From: Spirochaetales bacterium UBA4629
Lineage (GTDB): Bacteria; Spirochaetota; Spirochaetia; Sphaerochaetales; Sphaerochaetaceae
Direction: 5' to 3'
NCBI GenBank assembly: GCA_002406055.1
Contig: DHMZ01000040.1
Location: forward strand, 1-9,387
Length of the DNA: 9,387 bases
Position numbers and translations under genes: made by a program. The first letter of the stretch is position 1; the number at the start of each line of letters is the position of its first letter. Under the pieces are notes generated by a model that was given only the letters and a program-made list of their open reading frames with translations, did no database searches and was not told the origin of the DNA. This document shows, piece after piece, positions 1 to 6,943 of the stretch.

Positions 1-15
1 GCAGTTCTAAATAAT

Positions 16-42
16 GGAGGGCGCTTAGCCCTCCTCTTTTAT
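16..42. terminator. Strong intrinsic terminator hairpin, probably serving converging genes
   Basis: A perfect 7-bp GC-rich stem (GGAGGGC at 16-22, GCCCTCC at 28-34) with a 5-base loop is followed on the plus strand by TCTTTTATT. That makes a canonical intrinsic terminator for a plus-strand gene entering from the left. A TAA at 8-10 could be its stop codon, but the gene lies outside the window. The hairpin also lies 5 bases past the stop of the minus-strand NYN gene, although the minus-strand tail (ATTATTTAG) is less U-rich. It probably works in both directions. Confidence 0.8.
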
Positions 43-734
43 TCAATCCACATTTTATCTTTATCAACTTCAAAGCCCAAATGCTTAAGAAATGTTGATA
101 GCTTTTTAAAGCCATAGTTACGACAATCGAAGTCCGTATACTTATTCTTCAATGCAATGCCAACCATAGAAACATTAATATAGTCCTCTTCTGTTTCATC
201 AATTAATGACTGTACAAAACGCGTAATCGTCTTTTCACTTGTAATACCATTAGTATTACTTTGTATTTCACCTTTATTACTCTTCTCCTCTTTTTGAGCT
301 TCTGAAAGAAGAAGATCAAGATATTTAAACTCTGAGCAAGCAGCTACAAATGCAGGTGGTGTTTTTTGCTCGCCCATGCCAATAACCTTCATACCTGCTT
401 CCTTCAAGCGAGAGGCAAGACGAGTAAAATCACAATCAGAAGAAACCAAACAAAAACCATCAACTTTACCAGTGTAAAGAATGTCCATAGCATCAATTAC
501 CATTGTTGTATCTGTACTATTCTTGCCACTTGTATAAGGAAATGACTGAATCGGAATAATTGAGTTTTCTAAGAGTTTCTCTTTCCATCCTCTTGTTTTA
601 CTATCTGACCAATCCCCATATATTCGCCTATACGTAATTGTTCCTTCTTTAGCTAGTTCATCCATGATTATATCTACATATCTATATGAGATATTCTCAC
701 AATCGATTAAGACAGCAAATTTCATATTTTCCAT
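39..734 (-). CDS. NYN-domain (LabA/DUF88-like) protein with C-terminal OST-HTH/LOTUS domain
   Basis: A 231-residue predicted RNA-processing protein. Residues about 5-140 form a NYN (PIN-like) domain. It opens with VLIDCEN (D11, N14), continues with a central acidic segment STDTTMVIDAMD (D75, D81, D84), and has the SSDCDF motif (D100, D102). These acidic residues match the metal-binding centre of NYN ribonucleases. After a polar linker (about 146-166), residues about 168-231 resemble an OST-HTH/LOTUS winged-helix domain, with the ending YGFKKLSTFLKHLGFEV. LOTUS domains are RNA binders in the families studied. No signal peptide is seen, so it is cytoplasmic. The start is uncertain: the ATG at 734 has no clear Shine-Dalgarno site, while an internal ATG at 725 (residue 4) has GGAAAA just before it. 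It lies 67 bases after the barrel gene, probably with its own promoter. The substrate is unknown. The domain assignment is firm; nuclease activity is inferred. Confidence 0.85.
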   Translation of the reverse strand: MENMKFAVLIDCENISYRYVDIIMDELAKEGTITYRRIYGDWSDSKTRGWKEKLLENSIIPIQSFPYTSGKNSTDTTMVIDAMDILYTGKVDGFCLVSSDCDFTRLASRLKEAGMKVIGMGEQKTPPAFVAACSEFKYLDLLLSEAQKEEKSNKGEIQSNTNGITSEKTITRFVQSLIDETEEDYINVSMVGIALKNKYTDFDCRNYGFKKLSTFLKHLGFEVDKDKMWIE

Positions 735-760
735 ACTCTAAATATAGTAAGAAAAAAGAA

Positions 761-788
761 AAGATAAAAGCTAAATATTTATACTCAA
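761..788 (-). promoter_or_regulatory. Weak candidate promoter for the NYN gene
   Basis: On the minus strand, TTGAGT (783-788) and TATCTT (761-766) are separated by 16 bases, each matching 4 of 6 bases of a sigma-70 consensus. The predicted transcript would start about 20 bases before the ATG. A 10-bp palindrome AATACGTATT (787-796) touches the -35 box. In such AT-rich DNA a chance match is quite possible. Confidence 0.3.
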
Positions 789-801
789 TACGTATTACTT
801 T

Positions 802-1650
802 TTAAATAATATCTATTGCTGCGCCTACTCTATAATGCCATGGATTATCATTAGCAAAGATATATGAAGCAACTAACGTTAGATTTAAAGCTTTATATAC
901 TCTTATTTCTAAACCACCTCCAATGGTGGCAAATAATTTGCTTTCATCATTATTGTTATATAACAAGTAGCTTGCTTTGCCGAAAACAAATGGTGTAAAT
1001 GCAGATCTATTTTTAAAGAATAATCCACTATTAAGAGAACCATTTAAACTGTAATAGTTTGATTTAACTTTTCCCATAAAACTACCGTAATAGACACATT
1101 CAAAATCAGCAGACAAAAAGAAAAAGTTATTTAAAGGAACAAAGTTTAATATGAAATCTGCATTAATAAAACGAGGCATCTCATAAGAATAGAACCTAAA
1201 CTTTCCACTTAGCGATAAAGATAATTGTGCAGAAAAAATCTTTTCTATTTTATTATCTAAAAGATTTACTTCTTTTAGTTGAGAATGCAACTCTTTGTGA
1301 GATTCTACATTTTGCTCTTTTGCTTTTAAACCTTCACTAGACAGAACTTGATTTGTTTCATTCACTTGTTGTTCTACTTCAGGTAAATTAACCTCTTTGT
1401 TTTCTGTCTTTGCTGTTTCTTCTTCAGCTATAACATTTTCTTTATCATCAATTGGAACTACAACATTTGTGCCTTCAGTGTCTTTATTAGAATCATTCTC
1501 TTCAAAACTAAATGATCCAGTTTGAGATGCATTATCTAATATCTTAACTACGCTAACAACAAAATCATCATTTGGTAAATCAGATAAGCTAAGAGAAAAC
1601 AAAGGAATAAATATAAAAACTAATAAAAATAAAATAATAAATCTTTTCAT
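802..1650 (-). CDS. Predicted outer-membrane beta-barrel protein with acidic periplasmic linker
   Basis: A 282-residue protein of no named family that I recognise. Residues 1-22 are a signal peptide (basic MKR, then a hydrophobic core ending in LFSLSLS). Residues about 45-140 are polar, rich in Glu, Asn, Lys and Val, and look unstructured. From about residue 141 to the end there are alternating, aromatic-rich amphipathic segments with short turns, for example LSLSLSGKFRFYSY, FFFLSADFECVYYG and LNLTLVASYIFA. This pattern is typical of a small 8-strand barrel. The C-terminus ends in AAIDII, not the Phe usual in proteobacterial porins. The start codon overlaps the stop of the leucine-rich repeat gene by one base (TAATG), so the pair is probably translationally coupled. 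A barrel with an N-terminal linker could tie the outer membrane to a periplasmic partner, but that is inference. Confidence 0.75.
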   Translation of the reverse strand: MKRFIILFLLVFIFIPLFSLSLSDLPNDDFVVSVVKILDNASQTGSFSFEENDSNKDTEGTNVVVPIDDKENVIAEEETAKTENKEVNLPEVEQQVNETNQVLSSEGLKAKEQNVESHKELHSQLKEVNLLDNKIEKIFSAQLSLSLSGKFRFYSYEMPRFINADFILNFVPLNNFFFLSADFECVYYGSFMGKVKSNYYSLNGSLNSGLFFKNRSAFTPFVFGKASYLLYNNNDESKLFATIGGGLEIRVYKALNLTLVASYIFANDNPWHYRVGAAIDII

Positions 1651-2408
1651 TATAAATCTCGTATTACAAAGTACATGTTTTTACTTTCAGAAATAAAGTA
1701 ATGGCCATTAAGACCAGAACAACCAATGAAAGCATTTTCCGAAATAAATTCAACAGACTTAGGAATGAATAAATCCCCATTTAAATTAGAGCAATAAGCG
1801 AAGCAATATGGGGCAATATTTATAATACCTTCTGTGAGTACTAACTCACCATTAAAAGATGAACAATTATAAAATGTGCCTTCCTCTATTGTTGTAATAA
1901 GGTGCGGAATAGAAATGCGTCCACTAAAATTAGTGTTTGAAAATCCATACTTGCCAATTCTTTTTAGCTTAGATGGTAAAACTAATTCGCCCTCAAAAGA
2001 CGTACAATTAGAGAAAGCCTCATCGCCTATCTCTTCTAGAGAAGAAGGCAACATTAATTCACCTTTAATATTGCTACAGTTGTAAAATGCTCTGTCACCT
2101 ATTTTTCTAACGTTATTAGGAAGAATTAAAGATGAGATATTCTCGTTTGATGCAAAAGCATTATTTGCTATTTCTACAATAGGTAAAGAATTATATTCAT
2201 CAGGAATAACTAAACTAATATTATCTGAAGTAAAGAATGAACCAAAAACAATAAGGCCATCTTTTTCGTCATTAGACTTAAGATAGATAAAATTTATCTC
2301 ATTATCATCATTTAAAATTGGATAAAAATAATAGTCTTCACTAGGAGCTGAAAAAAGCATCAAAAGAGAATTAAATAACAAAAATAAAATTAGTAGCTTT
2401 CTTTTCAT
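1650..2408 (-). CDS. Secreted BspA-type leucine-rich repeat (LRR_5) protein
   Basis: A 252-residue secreted protein. Residues 1-20 are a signal peptide (MKRKLLILFLLF, ending near LFS-AP). After a leader segment (about 22-65), residues about 70-235 hold six or so copies of a 23-25 residue repeat of the form LPxxLxxIGxxAFxxCxxLxG. Examples are LPSSLEEIGDEAFSNC at 120-135 and IPKSVEFISENAFIGC at 215-230. This is the LRR_5 type found in BspA-like adhesins of oral and gut bacteria, including treponemes, where it mediates surface binding. The protein is short for the family and lacks a lipobox or sorting signal, so how it is held at the surface is unclear. The start is supported by GAGG seven bases upstream. 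The gene lies 45 bases after the repeat lipoprotein and overlaps the barrel gene by one base. Confidence 0.85.
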   Translation of the reverse strand: MKRKLLILFLLFNSLLMLFSAPSEDYYFYPILNDDNEINFIYLKSNDEKDGLIVFGSFFTSDNISLVIPDEYNSLPIVEIANNAFASNENISSLILPNNVRKIGDRAFYNCSNIKGELMLPSSLEEIGDEAFSNCTSFEGELVLPSKLKRIGKYGFSNTNFSGRISIPHLITTIEEGTFYNCSSFNGELVLTEGIINIAPYCFAYCSNLNGDLFIPKSVEFISENAFIGCSGLNGHYFISESKNMYFVIRDL

Positions 2409-2414
2409 AACAGA

Positions 2415-2443
2415 ACCTCAGGTGAGGTAGCAGAAGCTACCCC
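2415..2443 (-). promoter_or_regulatory. Two mutually exclusive hairpins before the leucine-rich repeat gene
   Basis: In the transcript, GGTAGC (2436-2441) can pair with GCTACC (2426-2431) around a 4-base loop, extendable by two pairs including a G-U. Separately, ACCTCA (2423-2428) can pair with TGAGGT (2415-2420), which contains the GAGG ribosome binding site of the next gene. The two structures share 2424-2428, so they cannot form together. Neither is followed by a U-run in the transcript, so an intrinsic terminator is unlikely. The second stem has only 2 unpaired bases when fully paired, so its inner pairs would open. Confidence 0.4.
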
Positions 2444-2453
2444 ATCTAGAACT

Positions 2454-5400
2454 TTATTTTTCAATTCTCATTAAAAGCCAAACACCACCTACTCCATCTT
2501 CCCAATACTCAACCATTTCTGCTCCAGAAAGGTCAACAGCTTGATTTTGTGTCTTTGTATTTAAATCAACACCATTAACAGTTTTATTGAGAATCTCTAC
2601 ATCGTTAGAGAGGAACTGAGTAAAGTAATTTAGACACTTTTCTTTTGCATTTTCTACAGCTTCAATAATATCATTACCTTGGCCATAAGCTCTTTCATAA
2701 TGATAGTATCCATCCATAGGAGGAGAAATTACCCAATCAGGACGAGCAATATTGTCTTTACCATAGACCATATTCTCTTTCTGTTTTCTAGTTGCTTCAC
2801 CTAGCTTACCTTCGTTCTTCTCATAGATTGCAAAGAAGGAAAGATTACCTATTGTTCCAAAATTTACTCTATAAGTGTTATAAACTTCTTCTCTGCTATC
2901 TCCACTCTTTACCCATCCAAGGAATGTATATCCTTCTTTAACAGGATTAGTTAATACAAATGACGATAAAGGAGTATATCTTTCTGGATTTGAATTTCCA
3001 TATTGATATTCACCACCATCAAGATAGTAATTAATAGTATACTCATTAGCTTGCCAAATAGCACTAAATGATTGGCCACCTAAAATAGATGTATCTACAA
3101 CAAGGTTCATTTGAGGAACATCTGTATCTTTATATTCACTTCTTACCCAGCCAAGGAAAGTAAAACCATTCATTACAGGAGAAACAAGAGCAAAAGGACT
3201 ATCATTAACTGTATAAGATGTCTTATTTACTCCTAATCCTCTAAGATAATTGCCACCATTAAGATCGTAATAGATAGGATAATCAATTGCTTTCCATATC
3301 GAAGCGAGCTTCAAATCATTTCTAAGATTTGTTGTATCAACAATATATCTCTCTATTGGTTTATTATCTTGATGATCAGCATCTACGTAACCAACGAAAG
3401 AATAACCCTTTCTTTCTGGTGCAACTAATGTAAATGGCTCATCGAAGTTTGTAAAGCTATATGGATTAGAATCTGAATAAGTAAATCTTCCGCCATTAAG
3501 ATTGTAGTAGATATTATACTCTTTTACTTTCCATGTAGCCTTTAAAGAAACATCTCCACCTTCTAGTGTATTAAATATGTAATCAACTACTGGATAGTCT
3601 CTATTTTCTCTTTCACTATTAACCCATCCTGTAAAGACATACTTATCTTTAACTGGATTAACAATATTAAATGGCTTTGTTTCAACAGTATATTGAGTAA
3701 GATTATCTCTTGTTCCTAGAGGATACTCTCCTCCGTTAAGGTCATAATCAATACTATATACATTTGCTTTCCAGATTGCTTTTACTGAAGAATCTTTCCC
3801 GTCTTTTGGGTTAATTATAATAGATGATGAGACTTCATTGTTATAGAACCAACCAACGAATGTGTAATTAGCTTTCTCAGCTACAGCATCAATTACAATT
3901 GAGTCATCGTAAATATTGTACTTTTCAGGATAGCTTACTCCATTTAAAGTACCACCATCTAAATCTAGTTTTAATGTATACTCATGGATTTTAAATAATG
4001 GAGTATATACTCTGTCTCCAACACTACCTTTTTCAATAGTGACATCTTTTTCAGCGCCAGAGTAATCTACTTCATCACCAAGCATCCAACCAATAAAGTC
4101 ATAACCAAACTTTTCAGGATTATTTATAGATACTTCGTCTAAAACAGTATATTCAGCTGGGTAGACAACCTCCTCTACAAGTGAATTTTCATCATATATT
4201 TCATCATTGCCAAAGCTTAAAGAATACTTATCGATTTCCCACTGTGCTTTATATCGTCTATTACCATGGCTTCCCTTCTCTATTGTAATATCTTCATATT
4301 CTTTTGTTTCTATCTTGCTTTTTGTATATTCAGTAACAATACCAAGATCCTTTAAAAGATTATTAAAAGCTAATTCCAATTGAGATTTCTCTTTATTCTG
4401 GAAGAAAATAGATATAATAGTGCCGTTAGCACTAATCTCTAAATCAGGGAAAGCAGATTTTAAATAAGTAACAGTTGATTCAACAAATGATCTGTATGTT
4501 CCTGTAGGATAGATTAATTGTGCAAACTCATTATGAACAGAAAGAGAAACTTCAATTCCATTTATATCAGCACTAAGCTTAAATAATTCAGGATCAAAAT
4601 CTACACTCTCTTCCACTTGCCAAGAAGTAAATGTGTAACCTTTTCTTGTTGGTACTGATAGTGTAAATGTTTCAGATTCAAATGTATATTCTCTAGGATT
4701 CTCTGCAACTCCACCATCATAGTCATAAGTTATAGAATAAACTATTGGCGACCAAACTGCCGTAAGAGTAACATCCCTTGAAGTTTTAGTATCTGTAAAC
4801 GAGTCTTTATACATTTTACCAGTTTCAGAATCTAACCAGCCAACAAAATCATAATAATCACGCTCAGGAGCTAACAAAGTAACAGGTTCTTTATCATAAA
4901 CAAATTTAGCAGGATTTTCGCCATTAAGCTTTCCCTGGTTTAAATCATATTTAATGATGTAAGATTTTCTGAGCCAAACTGTTTCAAGTTCAACTTTTCC
5001 AGTTGTTCCTTTCTTAATAACATAACTATAAGAAGGTGCACCATTACTTCCTTTCTTTCTCCAACCTAAAAAATCAAAACCTTCTTTTGTTGGATTAATT
5101 AATGTAAAAGAATCTAAAACTGTATAGCTATTTGGGTTCTTCTTCTCTTCAACCTTAACAGGCTCAGCTTCAACAATAGCTTCCTTTTTTACATAGTCAT
5201 TTTGTACAAAGCCATCTAAATCATAGATAATAGCATATGAAACAGGAACCCAATTTGCCTTAAAGATAGTATCTTGAGTTATTTTCGATCTTTCTATGTC
5301 AAAAAGACCAGACTCACTATCACTATTCCATCCACCAAAAATAAAATAATCTTTTTCTGCTTCAGGAAGAAGAATAGTCTCGCCTTCTTCTTTTGACATT

Positions 5401-5573
5401 TTTAACGTCTTTTCATATTCGTTTTCTTTGAATTTACCACCATCTAAATCAAAAGAAACAACATGTCCATTTACTCTCAAAATCCCATCATCAACTTCTT
5501 TTGTAGTTGTACAGGAAGATATTAACGCTAATGTGATGATAAAAAAGACAAATAACTTTGACAGTTTATTCAT
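2454..5573 (-). CDS. Large lipoprotein with ten Listeria/Bacteroides-type repeats and C-terminal LPP20-like domain
   Basis: A 1039-residue predicted lipoprotein. I place the start at the ATG at 5573, not at an upstream in-frame start at 5660. It follows a strong ribosome binding site (GGGGGA) and begins a proper lipoprotein signal: MNKLSKLFVFFIITLALISSC, with C21 as the acylated cysteine. Residues about 35-917 hold ten repeats of roughly 72-90 residues, of the form YxIxYDLNGG...ytv...f.l..P.k.GYtFlGW......(V)xLxAxW. This is the Listeria/Bacteroides repeat, a beta-grasp-like module of surface proteins. Repeat 4 carries an extra stretch of about 90 residues (323-411). Residues about 945-1039 (RPDWVISPP... 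AVENAKEKCLNYF... GAEMVEYWED..GGVWLLMRI) resemble LPP20-family lipoprotein domains. Adhesion or envelope interaction is likely; the ligand is unknown. It heads a probable operon with the leucine-rich repeat and barrel genes. Confidence 0.85.
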   Translation of the reverse strand: MNKLSKLFVFFIITLALISSCTTTKEVDDGILRVNGHVVSFDLDGGKFKENEYEKTLKMSKEEGETILLPEAEKDYFIFGGWNSDSESGLFDIERSKITQDTIFKANWVPVSYAIIYDLDGFVQNDYVKKEAIVEAEPVKVEEKKNPNSYTVLDSFTLINPTKEGFDFLGWRKKGSNGAPSYSYVIKKGTTGKVELETVWLRKSYIIKYDLNQGKLNGENPAKFVYDKEPVTLLAPERDYYDFVGWLDSETGKMYKDSFTDTKTSRDVTLTAVWSPIVYSITYDYDGGVAENPREYTFESETFTLSVPTRKGYTFTSWQVEESVDFDPELFKLSADINGIEVSLSVHNEFAQLIYPTGTYRSFVESTVTYLKSAFPDLEISANGTIISIFFQNKEKSQLELAFNNLLKDLGIVTEYTKSKIETKEYEDITIEKGSHGNRRYKAQWEIDKYSLSFGNDEIYDENSLVEEVVYPAEYTVLDEVSINNPEKFGYDFIGWMLGDEVDYSGAEKDVTIEKGSVGDRVYTPLFKIHEYTLKLDLDGGTLNGVSYPEKYNIYDDSIVIDAVAEKANYTFVGWFYNNEVSSSIIINPKDGKDSSVKAIWKANVYSIDYDLNGGEYPLGTRDNLTQYTVETKPFNIVNPVKDKYVFTGWVNSERENRDYPVVDYIFNTLEGGDVSLKATWKVKEYNIYYNLNGGRFTYSDSNPYSFTNFDEPFTLVAPERKGYSFVGYVDADHQDNKPIERYIVDTTNLRNDLKLASIWKAIDYPIYYDLNGGNYLRGLGVNKTSYTVNDSPFALVSPVMNGFTFLGWVRSEYKDTDVPQMNLVVDTSILGGQSFSAIWQANEYTINYYLDGGEYQYGNSNPERYTPLSSFVLTNPVKEGYTFLGWVKSGDSREEVYNTYRVNFGTIGNLSFFAIYEKNEGKLGEATRKQKENMVYGKDNIARPDWVISPPMDGYYHYERAYGQGNDIIEAVENAKEKCLNYFTQFLSNDVEILNKTVNGVDLNTKTQNQAVDLSGAEMVEYWEDGVGGVWLLMRIEK
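2823..5471 (-). repeat. Array of ten diverged Listeria/Bacteroides-type protein repeats
   Basis: Ten in-frame units end at successive Trp/Tyr-containing signatures (KANW, ETVW, TAVW, KAQW, TPLF, KAIW, KATW, ASIW, SAIW, FAIY). Approximate residue bounds are 35-108, 110-200, 203-274, 277-445, 448-527, 530-601, 604-681, 684-760, 763-840 and 843-917. Units 6 to 10 are the most regular, with DLNGG or DLDGG near the start and GYTFLGW-like cores. Units 1, 2, 4 and 5 are degenerate or enlarged. Similarity is at protein level; no long identical DNA repeats were seen, so the array looks old. Confidence 0.85.
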
Positions 5574-5579
5574 AAAATT

Positions 5580-5584
5580 CCCCC
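5580..5584 (-). promoter_or_regulatory. Strong ribosome binding site fixing the lipoprotein start
   Basis: The minus strand reads GTGGGGGAATTTT immediately before the ATG at 5573. The GGGGGA core is the best Shine-Dalgarno sequence in this cluster. It selects this ATG over the earlier in-frame start at 5660, which would place an implausible 29-residue extension before the signal peptide. Confidence 0.8.
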
Positions 5585-5597
5585 ACTTCTTTCTTAA

Positions 5598-5626
5598 ATT
5601 ATAAGTCAAAGACTTATTAGTCGAAA
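5598..5626 (-). promoter_or_regulatory. Promoter of the lipoprotein operon
   Basis: A perfect TATAAT (-10) lies at 5598-5603 on the minus strand, with a weak -35 (TTTCGA, 5621-5626) at 17 bases. The predicted start, near 5591, gives a leader of about 18 bases that carries the ribosome binding site. A weak -35 with a perfect -10 suggests activator help or regulation. Confidence 0.6.
5601..5617. promoter_or_regulatory. Candidate operator: perfect 7-bp inverted repeat overlapping the -10 box
   Basis: ATAAGTC (5601-5607) and GACTTAT (5611-5617) are perfect inverted repeats separated by AAA. They cover half of the TATAAT box and the promoter spacer, where a repressor dimer would block polymerase. 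A further AGTC follows at 5618-5621. No regulator gene is present in the window. The site is AT-rich, so coincidence is possible. Confidence 0.4.
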
Positions 5627-5701
5627 TCAAAAGTAAGAGATTTGGATTAAGAATAAACAAGCAAAATAGCTTAATTAATCATTTAATAAGTACACTGTCT
5701 A

Positions 5702-6916
5702 TTAATTATTATCGTTTGGAATAAAACCAACTGTTATCGTATTGGAAGAAGAACCTGTTGAACCAAGTATAGATCCTTCTTTTATACGACTATTTTTCTT
5801 TACGATAACACGTTCAAAACCTGAGTAGATATAGCTATTACCATCGCTATCTGTAACTACTACATATTTTTGTCCATTTTCTCTACCAAGCTTAGTTACA
5901 GTTCCATCTATTATTGATTTTACTGGACTACCACTAGATGATTTAATAAATACCTTTTCACCATCAAAAACAGATGATGAATATGGAACAATCAAAGAAG
6001 AATCAATACTTTCAAGAGGAGATTGTGCTTTGTTTTCTTCCTCTACTACTACGCTCCTCTCTTCTGTTAAAAGAGGAAGCGTTGTAAATGAATAATCATC
6101 ATTGATTATATTACTATTGTCATCAAGAGGCAAATTAGAATCTACTATTGGAGTTATTTGAGCAACAATATCTTCCTCTTCTACAACACTCGTTTCTTCT
6201 TTTGGAAGAGATACTTCATCATTTATAATTGCATTTTCTTCTTCATTGTTTACCAGAGGAACAGAAATAAATGAATAATCAGCATTAAGTGGTTCTACTT
6301 CTTCTTCAACAACAGGCTCCACAACAACAGGAAGTTCCTCATTCAAAAGAGGTAAAGTAACAGCAACATTTGGCTCTTCTGGAGTTGTTGAATCAAGAAG
6401 AGGTTCATTGCTTTGAGCCACAGTATTATCTTGAGTAGATTCTGCTTCGTCAATTTTTTCAATAGTTTCTTCACTTTGTTGGATAGAACTAGCTGACGAA
6501 TTATCTAATCCATCAACAATTGGTAAGGTAATAGCACTACTAGATTCATTCTCTACAGGTTCTTCAGTCATAGCGTCAGATAAATCGCTACTAGAGCCAT
6601 CATCATAAACAGGATATTCATCGTTTACTAAAGGAAGTGTTGCTATGAGAGAGTTATCACTCTCTTTTTCCTCATCCCTTTTCTGTGTTAAATCAACTAA
6701 AGATTTCTTCTCTTCTTCATTTTTCTTTGTTTGAGTTAAAACATTACCTGAATCAACAATGTCTACTTTTTCACTTGGATTAGCTATTAGATATATAACA
6801 ATGATAATAAGAGCAACGAGAATAAAAAAGAATGTCATAAGAGCAGTTGCTCTATTACCTTTCCTTCCCCTTCTTGTATTCTTAGTTGGCATATCATCAT
6901 AATCATATCTTCCCAT
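5702..6916 (-). CDS. Membrane-anchored protein with long acidic repeat linker and degenerate M23/LytM domain
   Basis: A 404-residue predicted bitopic inner-membrane protein. The cytoplasmic N-terminus is charged (NTRRGRKGNR), followed by one transmembrane segment at about 24-45. Residues about 50-300 are acidic, rich in Glu, Ser, Asp and Val, and carry six spaced copies of a short TLPLxNEE-like motif. Residues about 316-397 align in pattern with the M23 (LytM/EnvC/NlpD) fold: GSPVKSIIDGTVTKLG, then YVVVTDSDGNSYIYSGF, then IVKKNSRIKEGSILGSTG. The metal ligands are missing: the HxGxD segment is absent, YxH reads YIYSGF, and the final HxH reads TITVG. It is therefore probably not a peptidase. 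Catalytically dead LytM proteins such as EnvC activate amidases or act as scaffolds, so a wall-related adaptor role is plausible. The ribosome binding site is weak (GAGG 12 bases upstream). The gene diverges from the PBP-like gene. Confidence 0.7.
   Translation of the reverse strand: MGRYDYDDMPTKNTRRGRKGNRATALMTFFFILVALIIIVIYLIANPSEKVDIVDSGNVLTQTKKNEEEKKSLVDLTQKRDEEKESDNSLIATLPLVNDEYPVYDDGSSSDLSDAMTEEPVENESSSAITLPIVDGLDNSSASSIQQSEETIEKIDEAESTQDNTVAQSNEPLLDSTTPEEPNVAVTLPLLNEELPVVVEPVVEEEVEPLNADYSFISVPLVNNEEENAIINDEVSLPKEETSVVEEEDIVAQITPIVDSNLPLDDNSNIINDDYSFTTLPLLTEERSVVVEEENKAQSPLESIDSSLIVPYSSSVFDGEKVFIKSSSGSPVKSIIDGTVTKLGRENGQKYVVVTDSDGNSYIYSGFERVIVKKNSRIKEGSILGSTGSSSNTITVGFIPNDNN
5726..5971 (-). 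other. Degenerate M23/LytM-like domain lacking zinc ligands
   Basis: Residues about 316-397 keep the glycine and valine scaffold of the M23 beta-sandwich: GxPVxxxxDGTV, the DGNSYIYSGF strand, then the VKxxxxIKxGxxLGxTG turn. There is no histidine anywhere in the domain, which rules out the usual His/Asp zinc site. The fold call rests on motif order and not on a search. Confidence 0.65.
6059..6640 (-). repeat. Six spaced TLPLxNEE-like linear motifs in the linker
   Basis: Copies, by residue, are TLPLVNDE (93-100), TLPIVDGL (130-137), TLPLLNEE (187-194), SVPLVNNE (218-225), ITPIVDSN (254-261) and TLPLLTEE (279-286). They are separated by 25-57 residues and often followed by acidic or VVVE-type residues. 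Three are preceded by A or F at position -2, and two by YSF. The motifs stand out as hydrophobic islands in an otherwise polar, acidic chain. Confidence 0.6.
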
Positions 6917-6943
6917 ATCTCGACAAAACCTCGTTCAGAACTC

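Noticed and set aside
1876..2085. Plus-strand open frame of 69 codons inside the leucine-rich repeat gene
   Set aside because: It is antisense to a clear repeat protein, has no ribosome binding site and shows no recognisable motif; it mirrors the repeats on the other strand.
2823..5471. Tandem DNA repeats suggesting recent expansion or phase variation
   Set aside because: The units are similar only as protein; reading through the array I saw no long identical DNA blocks or simple-sequence tracts that would support slippage or recent duplication.
5574..5660. Upstream in-frame start giving a 29-residue longer lipoprotein
   Set aside because: It would bury the lipoprotein signal, cover the promoter-like TATAAT and ignore the strong ribosome binding site right before the ATG at 5573.
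5676..5701. AT-only imperfect hairpin after the M23-like gene as a terminator
   Set aside because: The stem has mismatches and almost no GC; it is not distinguishable from background in this AT-rich stretch.
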